Part shown: positions 32,257 through 42,557 of the stretch, in pieces
Numbering within the stretch: position 1 is the first letter of the stretch
Layout: every line of letters begins with the position of its first letter
NCBI RefSeq assembly: GCF_004011695.2
Contig: NC_082410.1
Span: forward strand, 1,426,001-1,490,000
Direction of reading: 5' to 3'
Length of the DNA: 64,000 nucleotides
Source of the DNA: Ascochyta rabiei
Taxonomy: Eukaryota; Ascomycota; Dothideomycetes; Pleosporales; Didymellaceae
Notes under the pieces: model-generated
The model's input: the letters and a program-made list of their open reading frames with translations, nothing else
Database searches by the model: none
Told to the model about the DNA's origin: nothing
Position numbers and translations under genes: made by a program

Positions 32257-33834
32257 ATGGCTCCGGTACAAGAGTACTGGGATCCCAGTGCTCTGTATCC
32301 CTCCCCCCCGCAGCCTCGAGCGCGGTTCGCATACAGTTCCAGCACTTCCGCGCCTCTGTGCAACTACAAGAACCTGACGCAAGAGGCACCAATGGCGCAG
32401 CCACTCTTGGTAAGTTCTGAAGCGCAATCCAACTCGCGAGCGCTGACTGTGGAGCAGCAACGCTCGTTCAGACCGGAAGAGCAGATCCAACCGGCTCAGT
32501 GGTCCATGTCGCAGGAGTGCATCCCACTATCAATGTCTGGCAATTCTATGCGCGCGCAGCACCAGCTGTGGGGGCAGCTCCCGGCTTTTAGCAACTCCAT
32601 GATGTGGAGTGAGCTTCATACCGACCCGCTCATCATGTCACAAACGGACCATCCAATGTTTGCGAACGGCGACCTGTCGTACAGTCAGATCGCAAGGCAG
32701 AACGCGCTGGGTAGAACCGGCGTGGACCTTGATAGCTCGTTATACTGGCCCTCGAGCGGCATGAACAACCTCCATCGTACCAACACAGCGCCCAGTTCCA
32801 ACGAAGACCTACTGCTGTCGCCGGTCAGCCCATTTAGTGACGCAAAGCATACATACAGTCCCGGACCAGAGAGCGACCAGATTACTTCAGTTCGCGGTTC
32901 AGTAAGCTACCCCACTGGAATGAAGGTCTCTTCGTCACCCGATTTCGTACCTGCCACACCGCAATTAGGTAGCATGCTTCCATATCAGCCGGGAAGCGCT
33001 GCCATCCAGAATGATCTTGGGTTCGCTATGGCACCTGCTGGAGCGTTCCAGCTGGGCAGTGCGGCCAAACCAGCTCACAGCGCAACGCCGTGCGGCTCAG
33101 ATTGCTCATGTGAGCATTTGCAGAGTACCAGCCCAAACAAGACGCCATGGCACCCTCCTGGTTACGGAGTAGAGACGTCTGCAATGATTCAAGACATTCC
33201 AAGCCAGGTGTTACCCACGCCGTGGAACGATCTCGGCCCCAAATCTTCCATGACTTTCATTGACCGCAGTATGCGCCAACGACAGCCTCAGTGGAGCAAC
33301 AAGAGTAGTGGTGTCCCGGCACAGGGCCATTTTGAGACTCGATTCATGGCGCCCAGTACCGCAGGTGAGAAGGCTCGACGTGCGTCAGACGACGAGGTAC
33401 TGCTGCAGATGAAGCAAGACGGCTACACATATCGAGATATTCGCAGGGCGCTTCACCGCAAGGTCGCCGAGTCCACTCTTCGCGGCCGCTATCGTTCCCT
33501 GACCAAACCGAGGAAGATGCGAGTTCGGGCTCCGAAGTGGACCGAGGTCGATGTGAGCGTTGCCGAGTCTTAGTTGAAAGCCCTCTTGCTGACCAAACTT
33601 CAGATCACGCTGCTCAAACGTTACGTGCAGGAAGAGTTCGATAAGCTTGACGTAACACATCCTTCCCTCGAGACGAAGCAAAAGCCAGACAAGATCCCGT
33701 GGATGAAGATTGTCGAGACCATTGCCACGACTGGCGGAACATACAAGTTTGGCGCTGCCACGGCGAAGAAGAAGTGGGTCGAACTCGCACGCTTTGCTCC
33801 AGTTCGTTCATCTCGTGGACGTGGTGAGGCCTGA
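32257..33834 (+). CDS. Myb/SANT-like DNA-binding protein
   Basis: Probable nuclear regulator of 508 aa. Exons 32257-33552 and 33604-33834. The ATG at 32257 is the first in its frame; the frame above it starts only at GTG. The N-terminal 370 residues are low complexity, rich in Ser, Pro and Gln. The C-terminus has two Myb-like halves. The first is DDEVLLQMKQDGYTYRDI ... STLRGRYRSLTK. After KMRVRAPKWTEVD and the intron, the second is ITLLKRYVQEEF ... KIPWMKIVETIA ... GAATAKKKWVELA, with the spaced Trp residues of SANT folds. The layout is that of a common fungal Myb-like family. Target genes are unknown and no neighbouring cluster gives a hint. Ending the protein at the stop inside the intron would remove the second half. 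Confidence 0.82.
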
Positions 33835-34455
33835 TCCTTGCGTGGCCTTCGGGCGCACCGGACTGGAGAATCCTCGGTCAACCCTCGACGCCTTGGAGAT
33901 GTCTTCAGCGGACGAGCGCGGAATTGTATAGCGTGTGCGCTGAAGCTCTCGAGGTACTCCCAACTAAACGGAGCTGAAAGGCATTCTGGTTTTCTATTTT
34001 TGAGTACACCTGGAGCGGCATTCTTCGCTCCCTTTCGACGGTGGTAGTGCCCATTCTGGCATGTCCTATCTGCTTTTCGAATTCTCGTTCGTCTGTTTCC
34101 TGTACACCCACAAATCCTGTAGCGGCGGTATTGTGTCTGCATATTCCTTGCTCTTCCTTTTGCATACCCCACATCTTGCATGTTGCAAGACAATAGATAG
34201 GCGTTGCTGCAAGGCATGTGGGCGGCTCCACTGTAGCTCTGCATGACTCTCTGCACATATGCGCAACCATCAGACGATATGTAGTCTCTAGGCACCAATG
34301 TCGGATCTTATTAAAATCTACCGAAACGTGCTCGCGATGATGCTACATGGTGGTGATGAAATGGAATGGAAGACTGACGTTCAGACGGCTGCAGGTACGT
34401 ACAGTGGCCCATGCTTCCAGCCCACATCCCGAGTTTCGAAGGCTGCGTCATGCTA

Positions 34456-34488
<33 letters not shown>

Positions 34489-34515
34489 CCATTGCACCTT
34501 CACATGTCTAGGAAG
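33835..34515. other. intergenic region upstream of Ap4A phosphorylase gene
   Basis: 681 bp with a CT microsatellite (34456-34482) just ahead of the next gene. No further gene was recognised. Confidence 0.45.
34456..34482. repeat. (CT)13 microsatellite
   Basis: Perfect CT dinucleotide run ending 33 bp before the chosen ATG of the Ap4A phosphorylase gene, so probably in the transcribed leader. Confidence 0.97.
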
Positions 34516-35699
34516 ATGATACTGGGCCTTGCAGAACCACTACCGAGCTTGGTGGAAGCCAAATTCAAAGCAGCAAAAGCATCATCAAGCTTGCTGTTCT
34601 CACCAACCGAACTCGAAATCATCCGCACATCTACTGGCATACCGGCAAGTACCTGTGTTACCTCCAAGGTACATTCCATTTTCCACGCAGCTCTAACGAT
34701 TCCACAGTTCCAGCTGCGCTTCTGCCCATCGCTCGCTAAGAAACCCCTACCCAAGCTCGAAGCGCCCTCATCCACACCCAAGAAACACATCGACCCTTTC
34801 GACAACCCCACCCCGGAGCTGCACATCGTCGACATCCCCACGACACAGCCCTCGCACCTCCTCGTGCTGAACAAATACCCCATCATCGCGCAGCACTTCA
34901 TCCTCGCTACCAAGACAAACAAGCCGCAGACGCACGTCCTGGAGCAGGATGATCTGGAGGCGACATACGCCTGCTTGAAAGCGTGGCAGGAGGGTGCGAC
35001 AGATGGCAGCAGAAGCAAGCCGAGGCGTTTGTTTGCGTTTTTCAACTCGGGAGATCACAGTGGAGCGAGTCAGCCGCACCGGCATCTGCAGTTCCTGCCC
35101 GTAGAGCACATGCGGGACAGCGAGGCGGCAAACGGGTGGGATTTGCTCATCGATCTGATTTTGTCGGATGCAGAGGGTGCAGCTAAAGAAGGTAAGGTTG
35201 GAATATTGCGCAGCTGTTGCGTTGTTGGCTGACGCAAACGACAGGCTCGACTCCGGGTTTGCTGCAGAACACAAGCATTCCGTTCGCGCACTTCGCCTAC
35301 AAGTTTGACGCCGAGCCCAATGGACAGCAGCTCCTCGATATCTACAAAGAGCTGTATGGCCTAGCAAGAGACACTGTCGAACGCTTCCTATCCAAACATC
35401 CAGCCGAGTTTGCTCTGCACTCCACCGAAGGAGGCGACTCGCCCATAAGCTACAACCTGGCTATGACCACAGAAGGCATGGTGCTTCTGCCTAGACGATC
35501 GGAAGGTACGATGCTCAAGCGTCCTGACGGCAGCGAAATTGGCTTTGCTGCTCTAAACGGTACTACGCTGGGAGGCACGATGATGGTCAAGCATCAAGAC
35601 GAATGGGATGTATTGCGATCGCAAAAAGGCAAGCTTGACGCTATACTGGACGCCATTGGTATACCCCGCGATACAGAAGCGTACAAATCCCGCGTCTAG
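34516..35699 (+). CDS. APA2: ATP adenylyltransferase / Ap4A phosphorylase
   Basis: Splits diadenosine tetraphosphate with phosphate into ATP and ADP, controlling Ap4A level. Exons 34516-34644, 34708-35191, 35245-35699 (1068 nt, 355 aa). The start MILGLAEPLPSLVEAKF fits the family N-terminus; an in-frame ATG at 34504 would add four residues. The HIT-like catalytic motif is SQPHRHLQFLP (H-x-H-x-Q), and the C-terminal domain has YNLAMTTEGMVLLPR and LGGTMMVK. Intron 1 (63 nt) uses a GC donor (GCAAGT), a CTAAC branch site and a CAG acceptor. Its removal joins GIP to FQLRFCPSLAKKP, which matches the family. It contains no in-frame stop and is divisible by three, so an unspliced form would carry 21 extra residues. 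Symbol APA2 versus APA1 is by similarity only. Confidence 0.92.
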
Positions 35700-35956
35700 T
35701 CTGTGAGACTGACTCGGCAACGATTGCGCACCCCAATGTGCACGAATGACATGATACCCCGGGCAAGCTTAATCGCCACCCGAACTTCACTTTAATCATA
35801 CTCGCTAACGAGTGCGTTATGGTCTGTTCCCTGTAGACAATGAAAGAGAGAGGGATATATATATACAGAAGTGCGAGACAGGCTCGGCTGGCTTCATACA
35901 CCCATGCCTCCTCACTCCATGTGTCAGCCCGATGGCGGTGGTCGTGTAAAGCACAT

Positions 35957-37743
35957 TCAAGAGGGGCCAAAGACCCAATCGTTGTAAGCTAAAGACCTCC
36001 TCACCTTGTGACCGCGAGCTGAGCCAGCGCTCTCGAAACTGCTGTTGCAGTGTGCTGAGGTTGGCGATATCTCCGGAGTGGATTCGTTGCCACCGTTTGC
36101 TTGGAATAGGTAAGAGCTAGTCGCAGAAGGTGATCCGGAAGAGAGCGAGCCATCGACTGTAAGAATATCGGTGGTAGTCGGAGTCGGCACTTCGGAGCCA
36201 CGTTCAGAGAGGTTGGATACAGCACCGAGAGGCGTGTCAGGTCCTGAAAGAGGTCGAAGAGTTGGAGGCATGTTGAAGTAGTCAGCCTTAGCTACGTTGT
36301 TGAGTGTATCACCCATGTCCTTCATGTTCAATGTCTTCTCGGTGAGTGGCAGTTGTGAGGCTGATGGAGGGTACTTTGCATAAGGTGTGGATAGACCTGC
36401 GTCCTGAGTTACGACATCGCCGTGCATGTCGCGCTGATCACCCTCAGTATCGAAGATGCCGGTCCAGTTCGGCCATTGTATGAGACAGCGACAGGCGACG
36501 TTGTTGACCCTCTTACTCCAGGCATTGTGTGGCTCGGCCTGGGTCTTGGGAGCTCGCATGCCAGCGTCGATACATTTCTCTCCACAGGTGAGTAGAATGA
36601 TGTCCGCGAGCTCGTGCTCGAACGGGAGGTGGTCGATGACGAAGCCGTCAAGCTTGAGACACCTGCCACGCTGTTGTCAGCCAATCTTCTACGTAATGAT
36701 AGGGGTGATCAACTTACTCCAGTGGAAGAGGAACTGCTTCTTCTATGCCGGACTGAATCCTTGCCTTGCGGATACAATCACCGTCAAGATACTCGCCGTA
36801 GCCGAACTTCCAGTGAAGGCTACCCCTGCCGCCATCCCCCCTGCATATGGGTCAGCTTCATATTATCTCTGTCAAGAGTGCCTGACTCACTTGTTCGGCT
36901 TCTCGAGCAGCCCAGGCTTCGCTACGGTCAAGCCACGTACGTCTGTAGCCTTGCGCCAATGCTCGCTGCGGATAATGGGCGCAACATCCATCTGGAGCTC
37001 CAGAATCCGCATGCCGCCTGGAATCTGGCTGAGGAAGACTGTCTTCCATGCAACGAACTGCACCGAGTCTCGTAGACGCAACAAGCGAAGCTCTAGCAGC
37101 CTTGTTTGCTTCAGTAGCGGCTTCAGATCATCGGCTCTGATGTGCAGTTTCGTCAAAACTTTACTGTCGTCAAAGACGCGGACAGGGTTTCCCAGGTCCA
37201 GCACCAGCTTGGTTAGATTCGTGGGGAGTTCGTTGAAGACGGAGGCCATGAATGGTAAGCCACATGTCCAGCTATGGGGTGTGAGTCGGTTTTTTGCCTA
37301 GTTTGCGACGTTTCGATCTTTACTCACACAAGCTCTTTCAACTTTCCCATAGCAGCTATCAATTTGCGGATTGCGTCGACGCCATCATTCCACTCCTTCG
37401 CGCACGCAAGGGTCTTTTTCCTCTGCAGCGTGTGTTAGCATAGGATCACTAGATCTCATTAGATAGTGGGCAACGCCACCTCATCTTGCTCTTCGCTCGG
37501 CTCTGCAGTGTTCCACTCGCCAACAATGTACAACTTTGTGGTTACAAAAACACGTTTCTTTTCGGTGACGAGGCACTTCTCGACTTTCCGCGTAAGACGA
37601 TCAAGAGATGGGACTGCACGACCTTTGGAGTCGCGGCCGACGTCTATGAGAATGTAGCTCTTGCTGTTGGCGCGGTCAGCTGCGCAAACCGCCTCGATGC
37701 TGTGAGGCTGCAGCAGCGTTTCCAGCTTTGATATGGCCGCCAT
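35957..37743 (-). CDS. 522-aa fungal protein of unknown function
   Basis: Exons in transcript order: 37743-37480, 37422-37328, 37271-36891, 36840-36718, 36662-35957 (1569 nt). All introns have GT-AG ends and the joined frame closes exactly. The first part (MAAISKLETLLQPHSIEAVCAA onward) is a mixed alpha/beta region. The middle has regularly spaced leucines (LTKLVLDLG, VLTKLHIRADDL, RLLELRLLRLRD, MRILELQMD), like degenerate leucine-rich repeats of fungal F-box-type proteins, though no F-box is visible. A Cys-bearing segment LTCGEKCIDAG follows. The last 180 residues are Ser/Pro/Thr-rich and disordered, ending in RRSLAYNDWVFGPS. No catalytic motif was recognised. The gene is convergent with the Ap4A phosphorylase gene (257 bp between stops). 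It could be a substrate adaptor; that is a guess. Confidence 0.78.
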
Positions 37744-38216
37744 GTGACGGTGCGTGAGAGTAGTATGCGGTAAGCTCTGGCGGTGGTGCGCGTAGTGGTG
37801 CGAAGGGACTTTACAGAGTGACGATCGAGGCGATGTGGGTGGTGAGTATGAGGTGAGAGCAAACGCGCTTGATATCTAGTGGAAGAGGCAGGTGCGGTGG
37901 ATCACTGGAGCGGCAACAAGCAGATGTGACGCAAGAATAATTTGACTTTCACTGAAAGCCATGGAATAAGCAATGAAACGAGTGTAAAGAGAAGAGAACG
38001 ATAGAAAATGCGGTACCGTCAGGCACGACCAGGGCAAAATTGAGCAAGGAGTAGATGTTGCGTCCAGCGTGATCAACATGTTTAATCGTTTAGGTCTCAC
38101 ACAGTATCAGTCTTCGAGCGGTGAGAGTTGGTGAGCGGCTACCAACTAAGTGTGTGAAGCTATTGAACACGAACTACAGCTTCGTCACATTCAAGTCCAT
38201 TTGATGTGCTCGCTGC
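37744..38216. other. intergenic region
   Basis: 473 bp between two minus-strand genes: promoter of the 522-aa gene and 3' flank of the 530-aa gene. No gene recognised. Confidence 0.4.
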
Positions 38217-39809
38217 TCACGTTCGCCAGGCCGGGGTTTTGTCAACCAGAAAAGAACCGATGTCCGCTGCAATACCCTGCAGGCGTGTTTCCACCCACTC
38301 CTTCTCCTTTAACAGCACACTCGCTTCAATCGTTTGCATAACTTCAAGCTCCTCCAAGAGCCCTTGAAGTAAGGTCTTGCAGGAAAAGACGATAGACGCA
38401 ATGCTTGATCCTGCAGCTGGTTGAGACAGGCCATTCAGGTCGCGTGCGAAAGAAGTCAACTTGCGCACGAGTGATGCGTTCTCTGCTTTCCACGCGTCTC
38501 CAAGACCTTCGATCGACCCCAATCCAGCTTCAGTTCGACTCTCTCGTGCTGACCGGACTTCCTCCAGCCAGGACACCCACTGTTCGAAAGCAGCAACAAG
38601 ACGCTGAAAGCGCCCGCCTGTCTGAACCAAGGACGGAAGCTCGTGAAGCGGACCTGAGAGTATCTGGATGTGCTCAACGAGGCTGGCAGATGATCTGTCA
38701 CCGGTCCACTCAAGGAGCGCCTCGAGGTTCTTCTGCTCTTGACCAGAGCGCTCGTGCTCCAGCATGACTTGGTACATACTGGCGACCTCATCGAATTTCA
38801 TCCGTAGCTCACGCTTTGCGCTCATCTCCCAGTGTCTGTTTACCTTCGCGGCGTTCTCATGCAGGAGGTGTAGCTGAAGAAGGTCCATTTGTAGGCTGAC
38901 CAGCTCAGGTGGCAGGATGTTACTTGTCGCGGCTGGGGCGGGATGAAGGAATGTTGCTGTTGGGGCTTTGCCCGTCTTTCTCGGCGTGAAATGCTGCTGC
39001 AGTGTACTGAATGCTGGCCGGGCTGTCCTTTTGGCTTCTTCCTTCATCGGTTCTTTGGACTTCGCTTGAGGGACGATGGGCTCGTCAGGTCTTGTCGCGG
39101 CCCTGGGTTGCACTCCGCTACTAGACACTTCTGGTCTTGCCTTCACACTCGCTGAACGACTGAGACCTGCAAGACGCGTGGATGCTCTTGTCACCGCAGA
39201 GTCTGGTGCGGTCGTTGTGCTACCAGCCTGGTGTAAAACAATAGAAGAGATATGCGCTGATTTGGGCCTTTCCGCATTGGTCCTGGGCCTAGTTGTATTG
39301 CTTCGGGCGAGCGGCATGGTGCTGGTAGATTGCGTGCGTGAGTGAATCGCGGGAGCTACTGGCGGACCAGTCTGTGTTGTAGCAGCTGGCCTGCGCAATG
39401 ACTGTGTTCTTCCGAGACCTAGAGATGGCGTCGCAGAAGGCCTGCTCAGCAAGCTTGGCGGCCGCATTGATTGTGAGGTTGTTGATTTCTCGACAACGGT
39501 GCTCTTTTCTGGGGGAGCGGAGTCTGTCTGGTACACTGAACGTGGTCGAGGTCGTCCCAGCCTTGAGCCAGAAACCGAGGTCCCTCGAGCCAAGGGTATC
39601 GAGGTAGCTGGTTTTGTCGCCTCAGTTGCCCTCATACTGGATTGGCTGCTGTCTGCACGATCCATAGGTGCATCTGAGAGCGCGACTGGGCGAGCCATGG
39701 GTCTCGGTGTTCCGAGTTGTGGCAGGAGGCTACGGCGCTTTGACTTGGCACTGGTACGGTATGAAGAGGGTGGAACATAATTGACAGTGTCGCTGAGGTC
39801 TTCAGGCAT
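38217..39809 (-). CDS. 530-aa protein, disordered basic N-half and helical C-half; HAUS8-like layout
   Basis: Single exon from the ATG at 39809. Residues 1-290 are rich in Ser, Thr, Arg and Pro with strong positive charge (SKRRSLLPQLGTPRP, repeated SRTQS/ARSNTTRPR segments), as in microtubule-binding tails. From about 300 the sequence becomes helical: PPELVSLQMDLLQLHLLHEN, KRELRMKFDEVASMYQVML, then FEQWVSWLEEVRSARESR and a final coiled-coil-like stretch. A basic disordered N-terminus followed by a helical bundle with a QW-containing helix is the layout of the augmin subunit HAUS8 and plant QWRF proteins, which recruit gamma-tubulin to microtubules. This resemblance is architectural, and I cannot confirm homology by eye. 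No enzyme motif is present. Confidence 0.75.
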   Translation of the reverse strand: MPEDLSDTVNYVPPSSYRTSAKSKRRSLLPQLGTPRPMARPVALSDAPMDRADSSQSSMRATEATKPATSIPLARGTSVSGSRLGRPRPRSVYQTDSAPPEKSTVVEKSTTSQSMRPPSLLSRPSATPSLGLGRTQSLRRPAATTQTGPPVAPAIHSRTQSTSTMPLARSNTTRPRTNAERPKSAHISSIVLHQAGSTTTAPDSAVTRASTRLAGLSRSASVKARPEVSSSGVQPRAATRPDEPIVPQAKSKEPMKEEAKRTARPAFSTLQQHFTPRKTGKAPTATFLHPAPAATSNILPPELVSLQMDLLQLHLLHENAAKVNRHWEMSAKRELRMKFDEVASMYQVMLEHERSGQEQKNLEALLEWTGDRSSASLVEHIQILSGPLHELPSLVQTGGRFQRLVAAFEQWVSWLEEVRSARESRTEAGLGSIEGLGDAWKAENASLVRKLTSFARDLNGLSQPAAGSSIASIVFSCKTLLQGLLEELEVMQTIEASVLLKEKEWVETRLQGIAADIGSFLVDKTPAWRT

Positions 39810-40256
39810 TGTGTTCCAGAACGAGCTAGGGGTGACTGGGAACGGTATAGATCAATGCCCAATGCGGGTGTAGTGGCTGCTCCTGTGCAGCTCCACAAAT
39901 GAATGCACTGAATCAAACATAGAAGGCTTATCGATAGTTGCTACTGAGTTTAGTCATCTTGAGGCACGTGATGTCTGCGGCCTAGGCAAATCGATCTGAT
40001 TTGCAGCAGTCAAGAAACGGGGAGTACTCTGGTGCAAGGTTTCATGATCTATTCGTGTCTACCCTGTGAGCGAGTGGCCCAATGCTTACTTCGAAATGTG
40101 ACCCCCCACGCTGCAGTGGATCCTCATCGCGAAAGCACAAACGAAAGCTCTGAAAGTACCTAATCTTGGGCTCACAGCATGCAGAGTGAACGAGTTTCCA
40201 ATCTCAACTCTAGAAAATCCAGCGGGCTCATGTGCACTGTTGATGTAGTTTGCACT
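39810..40256. other. intergenic region
   Basis: 447 bp between two minus-strand genes: promoter of the 530-aa gene and 3' flank of the 6-phosphogluconolactonase gene. No gene recognised. Confidence 0.4.
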
Positions 40257-41045
40257 CTAGAGGCTACCACGGCGAGCAGGGAAGCCTACGCCCTCAATGG
40301 CGGGGTAGTCAACGAACCAACTGACTCGCCCTTCGCCCTTGTGGTTGACCAGGCCGCACGGCAGCGATTGTCCCTCGTCGGAATCAAAAATCTGCTTCAT
40401 GATGTCTTTCTTGCCGGCACCTGTCGCTACAAAGGCGATCTTGAGTCCAGCTTGTGCGACAGGAAGAGAGATTGTGATACGTTTGGGTGGGGGCTTCGGT
40501 GAATCGGAGATGTACAATACCCAGGCGTCTTCCTCGCGCAGAAGATCAGAGCCAGGGAACAGGCTGCAGGTGTGGCCGTCCGGGCCGCAGCCAAGCAGAA
40601 GCAGATCGAAGAGAGGCAGCTTGACGCTGTCTCGGGCAGCAAAGACGCTGACAAGCGTCTTCTCGTACTGGTCGGCCAGCTCCTGAACGTCGTCAAGGTA
40701 CTTTGTGTCGATGGGATAGACCTTGGGCGTGCCCAGCTCGGCCGGGATGTTGTCCAGGAGCTCCTGCTTCACAAGCCTGTGATTGCTGTCTTCGTGGTCG
40801 AGGGGCACGGCGCGCTCGTCGGCGTAGAAGATCTCCCACTTGTCGAACTGAGGCTTCCCGTCGCCGTTTGTCTCCTTCAGAAGCGCCTGCGCCAGAGTTT
40901 TCGGCAGAGAGCCTCCTGACACGGCGACGCGAAAAACATTGTGGCGCTCGATGGCGGTGTTTTGCGCGTCAAGGATGTACGTGCGCAAGCTTGGGGCGAG
41001 CTCGTCGGCGCTTTTGAAGGCGTAGAGGTTCGGCGGTTTTCCCAT
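40257..41045 (-). CDS. 6-phosphogluconolactonase
   Basis: Hydrolyses 6-phosphogluconolactone to 6-phosphogluconate, the second step of the oxidative pentose phosphate pathway, supplying NADPH through the following dehydrogenase. Single exon, 262 aa, the usual length for the Sol/DevB family. The ATG at 41045 was chosen because the longer open frame starts only at TTG and adds an unrelated Pro-rich stretch. Conserved blocks are FRVAVSGGSLPKTLAQAL (phosphate-binding Gly/Ser loop), WEIFYADERAVPLDHEDSN, and LLLLGCGPDGHTCSLFPGS, which holds the catalytic-region GxGPDGHxxSLFP signature. The C-terminal block ITISLPVAQAGLKIAFVATG is also typical. Probably cytosolic; the C-terminal RRGSL is not a clear targeting signal. 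Confidence 0.95.
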   Translation of the reverse strand: MGKPPNLYAFKSADELAPSLRTYILDAQNTAIERHNVFRVAVSGGSLPKTLAQALLKETNGDGKPQFDKWEIFYADERAVPLDHEDSNHRLVKQELLDNIPAELGTPKVYPIDTKYLDDVQELADQYEKTLVSVFAARDSVKLPLFDLLLLGCGPDGHTCSLFPGSDLLREEDAWVLYISDSPKPPPKRITISLPVAQAGLKIAFVATGAGKKDIMKQIFDSDEGQSLPCGLVNHKGEGRVSWFVDYPAIEGVGFPARRGSL

Positions 41046-41720
41046 GTTTGCGGCGCGTGAGACGAGGTGAGGTGAGGTGATTTTTGGAGGAGGGGCTGCA
41101 GGTGTGACAAGCGTTGGTGTGGTGGGGGCGGCTGGCCGGTTTTGATAACCCACGATAAGTGACGTATCGTATCGCCTTCTGTGCGCAACGCTCAATCAGG
41201 CGGTGCAGCAGTGCAGTGGTCCAAGGTTGGCAGTCGAATGTGAGGCTCGGCCGTTTCTTACTTGATTGACCGGTTCAAAGGCCCGAAACGCAATCCAATG
41301 CACATGCGTACGTGGTGCCTGACATACAACCACCCATGGTGCCTGTGCATGGTGCCTGTGCTTGGTGCCCGCTGCCGGCTGCCTGAGGCCGCCCAACAAC
41401 GACAAGGCGACTTGAGGAGGTAGACGGCAGCGGCAGGAGAGGGCTGAGCTCTAGTACAAGTACCCAGCCGTTGAGCGCGCACCGTGCACATGATCGAGCG
41501 CACTCCACGTCCACCTGAGCTCAGCTCGCGGGGAAAGCACTTGACGCTAGTCTTATCAGGCAGGAACACGAGCATTACCTATGGTGAGGTTGCATCTGGA
41601 TCCTTCACAGCGCGTATTCCCACATAGCAGTGCTGGACTTACCGAATACATAGCATTGGCCTTTCTGCTTGCACAACTGTGCAGGTGGGCAGGGTCGAAA
41701 CATACACAGCAAGGATTCAG

Positions 41721-42074
41721 ATGACCCCAGGGGCCAGAAGTACCACCGCGTTGCAATCCTACAACACACGGGCCAGCCTCATCTACGCTGGACATGGCTC
41801 GCGACGGTCGCGTCTTTCAGTGGACGGCAACTCCGACTTCCAGACCTTTGATCCGTGGGGTGGCCGCAGAAAGTACATCCGCCAACGCCACCGTCTGCAG
41901 CTGCAGCAGCGTGTGTGGCGAGTAGTTCACACTCGAAGGACCCGCCGCACCTATACCATCTCCGTTGCCTTTCCAAGTAAACCGTGCGTACCGTTGCATT
42001 GGAAAAATAACCCTAGCCAGTCACTGTATGCTCTTTTCAATCGGTCCTTCTCTGAACAAAGGGAATCGTTCTGA
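41721..42074 (+). CDS. possible small basic protein, 117 aa, low support
   Basis: ATG at 41721, directly after an ag that could also be a splice acceptor. The product is basic and contains DFQTFDPWGGRRKYIRQRHR and RVVHTRRTRRTYTISVAFPS, an amino-acid pattern more protein-like than the opposite strand. No family recognised. It could be an exon of a gene with an unseen upstream part, or chance coding in a GC-balanced spacer. Confidence 0.3.
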   Translation: MTPGARSTTALQSYNTRASLIYAGHGSRRSRLSVDGNSDFQTFDPWGGRRKYIRQRHRLQLQQRVWRVVHTRRTRRTYTISVAFPSKPCVPLHWKNNPSQSLYALFNRSFSEQRESF

Positions 42075-42215
42075 GCCTTGGTACACTTGTCTGTTCCCTT
42101 GCGCAAGACAATGACTGTGGAGAAATGTACCGCTGAGCAGACAAAGCCAACTCTGGTCTGAAGTAACGTCACTACCTGAGAGCCGAGCTTTGAAACGTGG
42201 AGATGCGTGGGGTTG

Positions 42216-42557
42216 TTACATCCGAACTGTAGAATCACACGATCTCAGCATCAGATGACTCCACCCAGTAGTGCTTCTTGAATATGGGTACTGGCTTGAC
42301 CATGCATAATCTGGTTGTGCATGAGTGGAAGCATCTCCAGTCGTCGTGGCATCTCCAGTCGTCGTGGCATCTCCAGTCGTCGTGGCATCTCCAGTCGTCG
42401 TGGCACCTCCAGTCGCTGTGGCATCTCCAGTCGCTGTGGCATCTCCAGTCGCTGTAGAAGCTGCTTCAAGCTGAAGCTCACTACGCCGCGTTGACTGCAT
42501 CACGGCTTCGGTCTCAGCTTGCGCTGCCTTGAGTACAGCAACAGCTGTCGTAGCCAT
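42216..42557 (-). CDS. possible 113-aa repeat protein, low support
   Basis: ATG at 42557 opens MATTAVAVLKAAQAETEAVM, an Ala-rich helical start. Seven six-residue repeats (ATGDAT / TTGDAT) coded by an 18-bp minisatellite follow, then an unremarkable tail. There is no signal peptide and no known family. The repeat length, divisible by three, keeps the frame open on this strand, which may be chance. Confidence 0.25.
   Translation of the reverse strand: MATTAVAVLKAAQAETEAVMQSTRRSELQLEAASTATGDATATGDATATGGATTTGDATTTGDATTTGDATTTGDASTHAQPDYAWSSQYPYSRSTTGWSHLMLRSCDSTVRM
42332..42457. repeat. 18-bp minisatellite, 7 copies
   Basis: Consensus catctccagtcgtcgtgg for the first four copies, then cacctccagtcgctgtgg, then two copies with cgctgt. 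The two sub-variants are grouped, which indicates expansion by local duplication. Confidence 0.97.

Noticed and set aside
42332..42457. CRISPR-like array
   Set aside because: Direct 18-bp repeats without spacers.
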